Of a stretch of 40,854 bases of DNA, positions 15,207 to 21,726 are shown piece after piece. Numbering within the stretch: the stretch's first letter is position 1; each line of letters opens with the position of its first letter. The position numbers were made by a program, and so were the translations under genes. The stretch lies in IMG/VR virus record IMGVR_UViG_3300036760_000314, positions 1 to 40,854 of that record. One strand, 5' to 3'. The notes beneath the pieces are model-generated. The model saw only the letters and a program-made list of their open reading frames with translations. It had not been told where the DNA came from and made no database searches. The DNA comes from a virus.

Positions 15207-15699
15207 AGCCCTTGATTTCTTCGATGATCGCACGAATCGCGGCGCGGCCCTCCACGGACCAGTACCACTCGTCTTGATCGGCGTTCCGGTGCGTCGCGCG
15301 CGCCTTCATGTGCGGCTCGGTCTCGGCCTCGCCCTGGGCCATGATCTCGACATTCCCGGGGCCGCGGGCCAGCTGCTTCGGGAGCGGCGGCGCCTTGCCG
15401 CGCTTCTTCCGCTTGCGTCGGATGAGGCCGCGAGGGAACGGCGCGAAGATGTACTTTCGAATCGGGGTCACGCCTGGCGCTTCGCTCGGTGCCGCCTTGC
15501 CGCCCTTCTTGCCCTGGCACACGCACCGGTGGCGCTCGAAGCGGTCGGCGCGCATCACCCGCTTCCGCTTGCAGCGCGCACACTCGGCTTCCCACATGCT
15601 GCGGGTGCTCGCGTCCCACGTCGGGCGAGACGCAAAGGCCTTGCCGGGGGCGACTATGCGCACGGCGCGCCACGTTCCCTGTGTCTCTCCGGCCTTCAC
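15181..15699 (-). CDS. Zinc-ribbon protein, unknown (GTG start)
   Basis: A 172-residue basic protein. A Cys cluster CARCKRKR...HRCVC (about 38-61) looks like a small zinc ribbon. A very basic stretch follows (RGLIRRKRKKRGKAPPLPKQ). The GTG start at 15699 is chosen because it overlaps the upstream stop by GTGA, the junction type used throughout this operon; the frame has no better start downstream. The 3' end overlaps the next gene by 26 nt. DNA or RNA binding is likely from composition, but no family is recognised. Confidence 0.6.
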   Translation of the reverse strand: MKAGETQGTWRAVRIVAPGKAFASRPTWDASTRSMWEAECARCKRKRVMRADRFERHRCVCQGKKGGKAAPSEAPGVTPIRKYIFAPFPRGLIRRKRKKRGKAPPLPKQLARGPGNVEIMAQGEAETEPHMKARATHRNADQDEWYWSVEGRAAIRAIIEEIKGYEHDQGEG

Positions 15700-16079
15700 C
15701 GCTTCGGACCTCCTGCGGAGCGAATCTTGAGCGGCGGTGGCCACTCCTGGTTCACGTTCATCGGGATGAACGGATCGTCCATCACGATGTCGCCGGCCCA
15801 GGTCAGCCACGGGCGTTCGGCGTCTTTCTTCTCGAGCGGCAGCTCGGGGCGTGACTGGCACAGGTTGCCGTCGCGGTGCGCCAAGTCGATGCGCGCGAGC
15901 ACAACCTCGGCTGATTCGGCGCCGTCGATGTGACCTTGCCCCGTGCGGTTGCACTTGGGGCACCAGTACCGGAAGCGCTGCACGATGTAGTCGGAGCCCC
16001 ACCAGCCGGATTTCTTCTCGTGCACGCCGTCGGGGAGGCCGGTGGCCATCTTCTGGCGAAGGCGGGAGACGTGGCCCAT
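15696..16079 (-). CDS. Small Cys-containing protein, unknown
   Basis: A 127-residue protein starting MGHVSRLRQKMATGLPDGVH. A CPKC motif (about residues 40-43, YWCPKCNRTGQG) and a later Cys suggest a partial zinc-binding knuckle. The C-terminal part has Trp/Pro patches (RPWLTWAGDIVMDDPFIP). The start overlaps the stop of the upstream gene by 1 nt (TGATG type) and the end overlaps the next start by GTGA. It is one of three Cys-motif genes in a row between helicase and terminase genes. Confidence 0.6.
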   Translation of the reverse strand: MGHVSRLRQKMATGLPDGVHEKKSGWWGSDYIVQRFRYWCPKCNRTGQGHIDGAESAEVVLARIDLAHRDGNLCQSRPELPLEKKDAERPWLTWAGDIVMDDPFIPMNVNQEWPPPLKIRSAGGPKR

Positions 16080-16753
16080 CAGCGGCGACGCTTTCCATTG
16101 CGCGGGCCGCCTGGCTCGTGGCCAGGGCGGAAGCCGGGCACGGGCTGCAAGCGCGCTTGGGCGGGGGCCGTCTTGCGCACAGCGCGCTCGTGGCACCGCT
16201 CCGAGCAGAACAGCACCACCTGGTGCAACTCGGTCACGTCCGGCGGCAGGGGCGCGTGCGGCGGTGGCTGGAAGCTCACCGTGTCGAGCACCCAGCCCTG
16301 GGGCGGCGGCGGCCCGCCAAAGGTCACGCTTTGGCCTTGCGGCGTCACCTCGACCGTCCAAGGCAGCGGCGCGGGTTGCTTTTGCTTGCAGGCGAAGCAC
16401 ACGTGGTACACCACCGCGGGCACGGTGTCGGGCAGCATCTTGTCGAGCGTGGGCGCTGGGGGCGCGGCGGGCGGCGCGGGCACGACGGGTTGCTCGGGCT
16501 CGGCCGCAAGGTCCGCGTCGCAGTCGCGGCCGAGGTGCTCCACCGGCTTCACGCCCGGCGCGCAGGGTGTCGCGCGGCGCTTACAGGCCTTGCACTGGTG
16601 CTGCAAGAGCGGTCCGTCGACGCCTTCGATTTGGCCGGTCTTCTCCCAGGCGTGCCCTTTGACCCAGGCGTGGTTTTCGTCCTGCTCGTATCCCTCGGCG
16701 ACCGTCTCAGTGAGCGGCGCTGCGTCTGTTGCTGGGGTCGTCTCGTCGGTCAC
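16079..16753 (-). CDS. Cys-rich protein downstream of the helicase (GTG start)
   Basis: A 224-residue protein with several Cys pairs: CKACKRRATPC (about 52-62), CFACKQKQ (about 119-126) and FCSERCHERA near the C-terminus. They look like separate zinc knuckles joined by Pro/Ala-rich linkers. The start is GTG at 16753, overlapping the helicase stop by GTGA. An open frame continues upstream inside the helicase gene but is composition-driven. It is probably a small nucleic-acid-binding or scaffold-like protein; no family is recognised. Confidence 0.6.
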   Translation of the reverse strand: MTDETTPATDAAPLTETVAEGYEQDENHAWVKGHAWEKTGQIEGVDGPLLQHQCKACKRRATPCAPGVKPVEHLGRDCDADLAAEPEQPVVPAPPAAPPAPTLDKMLPDTVPAVVYHVCFACKQKQPAPLPWTVEVTPQGQSVTFGGPPPPQGWVLDTVSFQPPPHAPLPPDVTELHQVVLFCSERCHERAVRKTAPAQARLQPVPGFRPGHEPGGPRNGKRRR

Positions 16754-18204
16754 GGGTTCTCCTTTGCCAAGGCGGCCAAGATGTTGCGCATCTGCGCCGG
16801 TGGGTCGGCCATCGTGTGTGTGCATCGCTCCGATCTCGCCACCGCGTTCGCGTCTCGAAGTGCATCGAGCGCCATCTGTTCGGCGCCCTGGTCGGGTAGT
16901 GGATCGCGAAAGCGCATCCGATCCGCCTCCCACTTGAGCCGAAAGCGCCCGGTCTGCCCTGCGCGTTGCTTCGCGAGCACGAACTCTTTTTCGTCGGCGG
17001 GCCACTCGTTCAAGTACTCGGGCCGCGCCTGGCGGTGGCCCTGCTCCGCTCGCCAGATGAACAACACGATGTCGCTGTCTTGCTCGATGCTCCCGCTCTC
17101 TTTCAGGTCGGCAAGGCGCGGCTCTCGGTTCTCCTTTTCCATCTCGCGACCGAGCGCCGAAATCATCACGATCGGCATCTCGAGCTCGCCGGCCAGCTCC
17201 TTGAGGCCGGCGGTCATCTCGACGAGGTGATCGCGCATCTCGTCGTCGGGCTTGCGCTTTGTGATCTGCAGGTAGTCGACGGACACCAGCGCCTTGCCCT
17301 TCGGAAACTTGCGACGAAAGCGGCGGGCCAGTGATCGAATCTCGCCGAGGCCCGGGCGCACGCGGTTGTCACGGATGAACAGCGGCGCGCCGCGCAGCTC
17401 TTTGTGCAGGGCGTTGATGCGCTGCCAGTCGGGCGCGCCGAACTTCCCCGCGCGAAGGTCGTTGCTCGCGATGTCCGCGCGCGAAGACACGCAGGCCTCG
17501 AGCACCTCAGCGCGCGACATCTCGAGCGAAAAGAGCAGCGACGGGATTCCGCATTCAAGGCTGGCGTGCGTGTGGATCTGCCGAAGCAACGACGACTTCG
17601 CGCCACCGGGCCGCGCCGCGATTGTCACGAGTTGCCCGGGCCGCAGTCCGCCGGTGAGCGTGTCGAGGCGAATCACGCCGGTGGGCACGCCCACCACCAC
17701 CTCGCGCCGCTGGTTGCGGCCGTCGAGATCGTCAATCAGCGCGCCGAACCCGTCCGCGAGCGGCTCGAAGTCGGAGCCACGATCGCGCGTGAGCCGACCC
17801 AGGTCCCGCATGGCGTCGTCGACTGCCTCGGCCTCACCGCCGGCGCCGGCCAGCCGTCCGCCGATCTCGATTGCGCGGCGGGCGTTCGCCTCGCGCCGAA
17901 CGATCGCGACGTAGTGCCCGATGTTCTCGGCCACCGGGACCGCGTCGGCCATCGTCACGAGATGCCCCGCGTTGATGCGCTCGCCCAGGCCGCGCGCGGT
18001 CAGCTCGTCCGCCACCGCCAGCACGTCGATCGGCGCGCCGCGCTCGTGCACCGCCGCGATCGCCCCCCAAACCTCGCGGTGAACCGGGAGCCAAAACGCG
18101 CCCGTGTCGAGCTCGTCCGACACCTCCACGAAGGCCTGCGGCTTGAGCAGGATTCCCCCGAGCACCGCCCGTTCGGCGTCTGCGTTGTGCGGCGCGTTCG
18201 TCAT
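16750..18204 (-). CDS. dnaB: Replicative DNA helicase (DnaB-like)
   Basis: A 484-residue hexameric helicase for phage fork movement. The N-terminal helical domain begins with HNADAERAVLGGILLKPQAF, typical of DnaB. The RecA-like domain starts near VVGVPTGVIRLDTLTGGLRP. Walker A is ARPGGAKSS (about 197-205), and Walker B/H3 is LVSVDYLQI (about 315). The late motif region has GSIEQDSDIVLFIWR. The residue before the Walker A Lys is Ala where DnaB proteins nearly always have Gly, which is odd but may still bind ATP. The start overlaps the initiator gene stop by ATGA, so loader and helicase are made together. Confidence 0.92.
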   Translation of the reverse strand: MTNAPHNADAERAVLGGILLKPQAFVEVSDELDTGAFWLPVHREVWGAIAAVHERGAPIDVLAVADELTARGLGERINAGHLVTMADAVPVAENIGHYVAIVRREANARRAIEIGGRLAGAGGEAEAVDDAMRDLGRLTRDRGSDFEPLADGFGALIDDLDGRNQRREVVVGVPTGVIRLDTLTGGLRPGQLVTIAARPGGAKSSLLRQIHTHASLECGIPSLLFSLEMSRAEVLEACVSSRADIASNDLRAGKFGAPDWQRINALHKELRGAPLFIRDNRVRPGLGEIRSLARRFRRKFPKGKALVSVDYLQITKRKPDDEMRDHLVEMTAGLKELAGELEMPIVMISALGREMEKENREPRLADLKESGSIEQDSDIVLFIWRAEQGHRQARPEYLNEWPADEKEFVLAKQRAGQTGRFRLKWEADRMRFRDPLPDQGAEQMALDALRDANAVARSERCTHTMADPPAQMRNILAALAKENP

Positions 18205-19010
18205 CGGTCGAGGTTCGCGTAGCGGCTCTCGCGTGCGCCGTTGCCATTCACGCCGGGGCTCGCGCCGCCGCGGTCTTGCGCCTTGCCCAACCACCGCCCG
18301 AGAAACGCGGTCATACCCACGAACGTCTTGCGCTTCGACGGGTTGTCGGCGCACCACTGCTTGGCCTTTTTCACCTCGGCCACGATGTCGACAGCCGGGA
18401 ACGCCTCGCGCCACTCGGCCACCTTCGAGGGCATGAGCGGCCACGACTTCGGGCCCGACCCGACGCACGGCATGAGCAGGATCGCGCCCTCGGCGGGCCC
18501 CACTGGAACCCCATGATCTTTCTTAGAAAGTCTTCTTCTTGTCTTCTCAGAATCCGGATCCGGATCAGATCCCAGATCCAGATCAGAGTGCTGCGAGCTG
18601 TCGCCCCCGACAATCGCCCCCGACAATCGCCCCCCATCATCGGCCCCGACTATCGGGAGCGATGATTGCCCCCGACCGGCCCACCTGGTCGCGTTCGTCT
18701 TGGCCGCCCCCGCGCGCATGCGCAGGTAGCCCTCGAGCACCTTCCAATCGAACCCTTCAACGTACAGGTCTGGCCCAACCCCACCGTCACCCCACGATGC
18801 CAAACCCGCGGCAACCACGCCGTCGCACGTCTCTCGGTTCACGCCGGGCCCGAGGAGCCAGTCCTCGGCGCTCCAGTCCTTCGCGCCACGAAGGAACCCG
18901 GCGTCTTTCCGGTATGCAAATGCAAGAAGACGCACCCAACCGAGCACGATCGGCGCCGGCGTTTGCCGGTGCTCGTCGAGCAGCTCGAGTGGGAGCGTCG
19001 CAGTCTTCAC
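18201..19010 (-). CDS. Replication initiator / helicase loader-like protein containing the origin
   Basis: A 269-residue protein (GTG start, 10 nt after the previous stop). The N-terminal 110 residues are helical and may be a winged-helix DNA-binding part (VLGWVRLLAFAYRKDAGFLR). The middle (about 110-160) is low-complexity: SLPIVGADDGGRLSGAIVGG and SDLDLGSDPDPDSE, encoded by iterons and a GATC cluster. The C-terminal 90 residues (KVAEWREAFPAVDIVAEVKK...KTFVGMTAFLGRWLGKAQDR) match the helicase-recruiting end of DnaT- or phage replisome-organiser proteins. With DnaB directly downstream and DNA repeats inside, it corresponds to lambda O in layout. Confidence 0.75.
   Translation of the reverse strand: MKTATLPLELLDEHRQTPAPIVLGWVRLLAFAYRKDAGFLRGAKDWSAEDWLLGPGVNRETCDGVVAAGLASWGDGGVGPDLYVEGFDWKVLEGYLRMRAGAAKTNATRWAGRGQSSLPIVGADDGGRLSGAIVGGDSSQHSDLDLGSDPDPDSEKTRRRLSKKDHGVPVGPAEGAILLMPCVGSGPKSWPLMPSKVAEWREAFPAVDIVAEVKKAKQWCADNPSKRKTFVGMTAFLGRWLGKAQDRGGASPGVNGNGARESRYANLDR
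18512..18678. other. Putative origin of replication with iterons, inside the initiator gene
   Basis: Three elements lie side by side. Six direct 13-bp units in exact register run from 18601 to 18678 (plus-strand consensus TCGCCCCCGACAA; units 1 and 2 are identical). Five GATC sites lie in 28 bp at 18557, 18563, 18568, 18575 and 18581. An AT-richer stretch at 18512-18555 contains the palindrome TTTCTTAGAAA (18519-18529). A 13-bp period is not a multiple of three, so the repeats are kept as DNA, not as protein. The layout equals the lambda origin in gene O. Binding by the encoding protein is inferred. Confidence 0.75.
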
Positions 19011-19020
19011 GCGCAGGCCT

Positions 19021-19311
19021 CTACGCCGCTTCCGAGTCGTCGTCCGATTCCGCCCCGTCGCCCAGCTCCTCCACCTTCACGCCGTCTTTGGTCTTCAGTG
19101 TGACCACCAGGGGGGGGGCCGCGTCCTCGTCTTTGTAGACGGTGAGGCCGTGTTTTTTCATCACCTCGATCAGCGAGAGCTTGGCCTCGCTCTCTTTCTC
19201 GGTGAGCTTCATGCGCTTGTCTCGCATGTCGACGTAGGCCTCAGCGGCGTCGCCGACCTCCTTGATGCGCTTGGGTTCTGTCCCCGGGATACGGGCTTGG
19301 CGTTTGCTCAT
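19021..19311 (-). CDS. Small charged protein with coiled coil, unknown
   Basis: A 96-residue protein (MSKRQARIPGTEPKRIKEVG...AESDDDSEAA). The middle is one long charged helix (DAAEAYVDMRDKRMKLTEKE, EAKLSLIEVMKKHGL) followed by a beta hairpin-like part (TVYKDEDAAPPLVVTLKTKD) and a very acidic tail. A ribosome site AGAGGAA lies about 11 nt upstream. The pattern is seen in many small phage early proteins of unknown role. It sits between a small membrane protein and the initiator. Confidence 0.6.
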   Translation of the reverse strand: MSKRQARIPGTEPKRIKEVGDAAEAYVDMRDKRMKLTEKESEAKLSLIEVMKKHGLTVYKDEDAAPPLVVTLKTKDGVKVEELGDGAESDDDSEAA

Positions 19312-19313
19312 GG

Positions 19314-19487
19314 TCAGCGGTTCCTCTCTTCGGTTGTGGTTGGTGGTGTCGGTGGAAAGGCGATGGAGGCGTAGGCGCCAATGGCGAGCACGAGAGCCAC
19401 GACAAACGCGATGTCGAACCACCCGGCGCCGTCTTGGTTGCGACGACTGAGGGTGCGAGCGTCGCGATAGGGGTTGGGGCGGGTCAT
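19314..19487 (-). CDS. Small single-span membrane protein
   Basis: A 57-residue frame (MTRPNPYRDARTLSRRNQDG...TTTEERNR). It has one hydrophobic segment, FDIAFVVALVLAIGAYASIA (about residues 24-43), preceded by many Arg, so the N-terminus should stay in the cytoplasm, followed by a Pro/Thr-rich tail. It overlaps the stop of the upstream small gene by ATGA and ends 2 nt before the next start. The coupling on both sides supports a real gene. The role is unknown; it may be a small inner-membrane effector such as an exclusion peptide. Confidence 0.55.
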   Translation of the reverse strand: MTRPNPYRDARTLSRRNQDGAGWFDIAFVVALVLAIGAYASIAFPPTPPTTTEERNR

Positions 19488-19633
19488 GCGAGCACCGCCA
19501 AGAACTCGGTCTGCCCGTCGGGCGCTCGGTGGCCAACGATGCGCACGACACGCAGGCCAAGGCGCGTGGCCTCGGCGTTCACGTGATCGGCGGCGGCTTC
19601 GATGCTCGGGCGGCGCCCTTTTAGGATGGTCAT
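19484..19633 (-). CDS. Very small early protein, unknown
   Basis: A 49-residue protein (MTILKGRRPSIEAAADHVNA...TEFLAVLA). It is predicted to form a helix (IEAAADHVNAEATRLG) followed by two beta strands (LRVVRIVGHR and GQTEFLAVL). It is tightly coupled: ATGA overlaps with the methylase stop before it and with the membrane peptide after it. No membrane segment and no Cys are present. No function can be assigned. Confidence 0.55.
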   Translation of the reverse strand: MTILKGRRPSIEAAADHVNAEATRLGLRVVRIVGHRAPDGQTEFLAVLA

Positions 19634-20586
19634 GCGGTCACCGAGGCGAACAGCTCGCCGTTCGCGTGTGGACTCAGGCAGTGGGGCGACAACCAGATGC
19701 GCTCGCGGTGGGGGTTGCCGTTGGGGTCGCTGGAGCGCTGCGACGAAAAACCACCGCGCGCCTTCCACGGATGCACGCGCCATGAAGCCGGCATCTCGTG
19801 GTCGCCCTCGTAGCCACACAGCGCGATGCGCAAGCGCTCGTCGTCGCCATTGTCACGCGCCCATGCCGCCACGTCGGCGGCGACGCCTCGCCCGCCAACC
19901 GCATAATCAATCTCGCCATCGTCGTATGGCGGGTCGAGAAACACGCCCGTTGTCCCGTGGCGCCATGTCACCGAGTTGCCGAGAACCCGCGTCCAATCGC
20001 CGCAGGCCACGCGCACGCGCCGGAGACGCGCGCATAGGTCGCCGAGGTAGGCCGTGAGCGATCCCCCTTGCCCTGCGTTGCCGAGGTGTGGGAGCTGGCG
20101 GTGCACCCCTTGCCCGTTGCCGAGGTGTGGGAGCTGGCGGTGCACCCCTTGCCCGTTGCCGAGGTGTGGGAGCTTGCTCCCAGATGCGCACCATCCGGAA
20201 CCGATCCAAAGCCCGATACCCCAAACCCACCAACCGGCCACCTTGGCGTCGTAGAAATAGGGCTCCGTCGCCATGCGCTCGCGGAATACAGCCGCGTCCA
20301 CAAGCCATTGATGGCGCGCGGACAGGTCGGCCTCGTTACACGGCCAATCGGCGTGGATGGCCACCGCCTCGTGGTCGGCGGCGACGGCGCGCCAAAAGTT
20401 CGCGAGGTAACAATCGAGGTCGTTGACGGTTTCGGTTCCTGGCGTCGTCGGCCTCCCGAGCAGTACAGCGAGCGACCCGGCGAACGGCTCCACGTAATTG
20501 GGCACGTCGCCAAAGGCGTTCCACACGACGCCGGCCACGCGGGATTTCCCGCCGAACCACGGAAATGGAGCGCGAAGGCCGCCCAT
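19630..20586 (-). CDS. dam: DNA adenine methylase (D12/Dam class)
   Basis: A 318-residue N6-adenine methyltransferase. The S-adenosylmethionine motif is PFPWFGGKSRVA near the N-terminus (about 8-19) and the catalytic motif is DPPYDDGEIDYA (about 215-226), the order of the Dam class. YVEPFAGSLAVLL (about 31-43) follows the first motif as usual. Between them, in the target-recognition part, an in-frame 13-residue repeat (LPHLGNGQGVHRQ) occurs twice and then in part. The start ATG at 20586 overlaps the upstream stop. Methylation of GATC is inferred from class only. Possible roles are restriction avoidance or control of the GATC-rich origin. Confidence 0.88.
   Translation of the reverse strand: MGGLRAPFPWFGGKSRVAGVVWNAFGDVPNYVEPFAGSLAVLLGRPTTPGTETVNDLDCYLANFWRAVAADHEAVAIHADWPCNEADLSARHQWLVDAAVFRERMATEPYFYDAKVAGWWVWGIGLWIGSGWCASGSKLPHLGNGQGVHRQLPHLGNGQGVHRQLPHLGNAGQGGSLTAYLGDLCARLRRVRVACGDWTRVLGNSVTWRHGTTGVFLDPPYDDGEIDYAVGGRGVAADVAAWARDNGDDERLRIALCGYEGDHEMPASWRVHPWKARGGFSSQRSSDPNGNPHRERIWLSPHCLSPHANGELFASVTA
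20077..20174 (-). repeat. 39-bp tandem repeat inside the methylase gene (2.5 units)
   Basis: Two identical 39-bp units (20077-20115 and 20116-20154) are followed by about 20 bp of a third. The unit encodes 13 residues, so changes in copy number keep the frame. It codes for Gly/His/Leu loops in the likely target-recognition region of the methylase. Confidence 0.9.
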
Positions 20587-20867
20587 CAATTCGGAGCCCC
20601 TTTCAAAATCTCCTTGGCCTCGGGCAACAGAATCACGTGCCGCATCGCCTCGCTTAGCAGCTCGCATTGAGCCGCGAGAACCGCCGACCTCCCAAGCTCC
20701 GACAGCGCCGCGATTCGTGCGTCTTGTCGTGCAAACTCCGCCTCACCGAGAGCCAGGAGCAGGAGCCGGTTGCGTCGTCGGGCCTCGCGCCACAACGGGA
20801 CGATGACCACGAGCGCGCCGATGGCGTAGGACGAGAGCAGGATGAGCATCGAGTCAAACGGCGTCAC
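20586..20867 (-). CDS. Small membrane protein with cytoplasmic helix (GTG start)
   Basis: A 93-residue protein. The N-terminus has one membrane segment (MLILLSSYAIGALVVIVPLW, about 7-26) followed by REARRRNR, so the C-terminus is cytoplasmic. The rest is an amphipathic helix (LLLLALGEAEFARQDARIAA, VLAAQCELLSEAMRHVILLP). The GTG at 20867 overlaps the upstream stop by GTGA, and the end overlaps the methylase start. Unknown role. Phage early membrane peptides of this build often act in exclusion or lysis control, but nothing here shows that. Confidence 0.55.
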   Translation of the reverse strand: MTPFDSMLILLSSYAIGALVVIVPLWREARRRNRLLLLALGEAEFARQDARIAALSELGRSAVLAAQCELLSEAMRHVILLPEAKEILKGAPN

Positions 20868-21124
20868 GGTGCCGCCACCGCGTTGACCTCGGCCATCACC
20901 GCCCGCGCCGCCCGCCTCGCCTCGTGCTTACGCCAAGCCGCGACCGTGGCCGCCTTCGCTTCGTCGAGTTGCTTGAACACCCCGACGCTTCGCCCCGTGC
21001 CGGCCTTGATGTGCGCCGCCCACACCTTGCCGACGTGGTAGGTGTGGCCCATCTCGTGGCCCGCCGCGTCGTGAGCGGTGAGCAGGGAGCCGTCGCCGTG
21101 GGCGCGCCAGGTGATGCCGTTCAT
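20864..21124 (-). CDS. Small basic protein, unknown
   Basis: An 86-residue protein (MNGITWRAHGDGSLLTAHDA...MAEVNAVAAP). The first half is beta-like with many His (HEMGHTYHVGKVWAAHIKAG), the second a basic Ala-rich helix (EAKAATVAAWRKHEARRAAR). The ATG at 21124 overlaps the previous stop by ATGA. An HExxH motif is not present; HEMGHTYH is close but differs. Probably a small nucleic-acid-associated protein. Confidence 0.55.
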   Translation of the reverse strand: MNGITWRAHGDGSLLTAHDAAGHEMGHTYHVGKVWAAHIKAGTGRSVGVFKQLDEAKAATVAAWRKHEARRAARAVMAEVNAVAAP

Positions 21125-21726
21125 TTGGACACCGCGATGAGGCGGTCGAGCAGCGCGAACGCCGACGCCTGGATGCCTTGGACGGTGGGCTTGAGTTTCG
21201 ATCTCGCCGCATCCCCCGCCGCAGCCCTCGCCGCATCCCACGCCGCAGCCCCCGCCACAGCCCCCGCCACATCCCCCGCCACAGCCCACGCCGCAGCCGA
21301 TCTCGTTCGCGCCTCGTTGAGCACGCCCATTGAGGCGGCGGCGCTCGCCTTGGTGATTTCCGGCAAGCCACGAACCGCCGCCGCTTGCTCGGCGAGGCCG
21401 GCAAGGTCGAGCCACGCGGGCGTGTGCTCACGCACCATCCAATCGGTCACCATCCACGCGCGTCTGGTTTCGATTTCTGCGCTCGCCTTCGTGTTGAGCA
21501 CCTTCGCGGCGTACGGCTTGAGCTTTTGCCGCGTCTCGTCGTCCAGGTCGTCGTTCCACTGACGGAGAAACGCGCCGATGACCGGCGAAACACACGCGGG
21601 CCGATCGGAGTGCGGCTCCTTCGCGAGATAGGCCGCCATCTCCATCACGCACATCCCGAATTCGGGCGTGCCGTGCCATCCCTTCGCCAGCTTCACCGTC
21701 TCGATATCGATCGTCGCTTCGCTCAT
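21121..21726 (-). CDS. Conserved-type phage protein with Ala-rich repeat tail
   Basis: A 201-residue protein. The first 140 residues resemble a recurrent phage protein of unknown role, with GTPEFGMCVMEMAAYLAKEP and ACVSPVIGAFLRQWNDDLDD near the start and RAWMVTDWMVREHTPAWLDL in the middle. Residues about 142-174 are an Ala/Gly/Trp repeat (VAGDVAGAVAGAAAWDAARA) encoded by eight 12-bp tandem units. The C-terminal end (GIQASAFALLDRLIAVSK) closes the fold. ATGA overlaps on both sides place it in the early operon. The same N-terminal pattern is common in phages of high-GC hosts, from memory of the family. Confidence 0.65.
   Translation of the reverse strand: MSEATIDIETVKLAKGWHGTPEFGMCVMEMAAYLAKEPHSDRPACVSPVIGAFLRQWNDDLDDETRQKLKPYAAKVLNTKASAEIETRRAWMVTDWMVREHTPAWLDLAGLAEQAAAVRGLPEITKASAAASMGVLNEARTRSAAAWAVAGDVAGAVAGAAAWDAARAAAGDAARSKLKPTVQGIQASAFALLDRLIAVSK
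21205..21300 (-). repeat. Eight 12-bp tandem units in the Ala-rich gene
   Basis: Eight consecutive 12-bp units (plus-strand type CGCCGCAGCCCC, with G/A and T/A variants) run from 21205 to 21300. Each codes for four residues such as AVAG or AARA, so expansion keeps the frame. Confidence 0.85.

Noticed and set aside
20077-20174. CRISPR array
   Set aside because: The units are directly adjacent without spacers and code in frame for the methylase.
20864-21124. Zinc metallopeptidase from the HEMGHTYH segment
   Set aside because: The spacing does not fit H-E-x-x-H and the protein is only 86 residues with no supporting motif.
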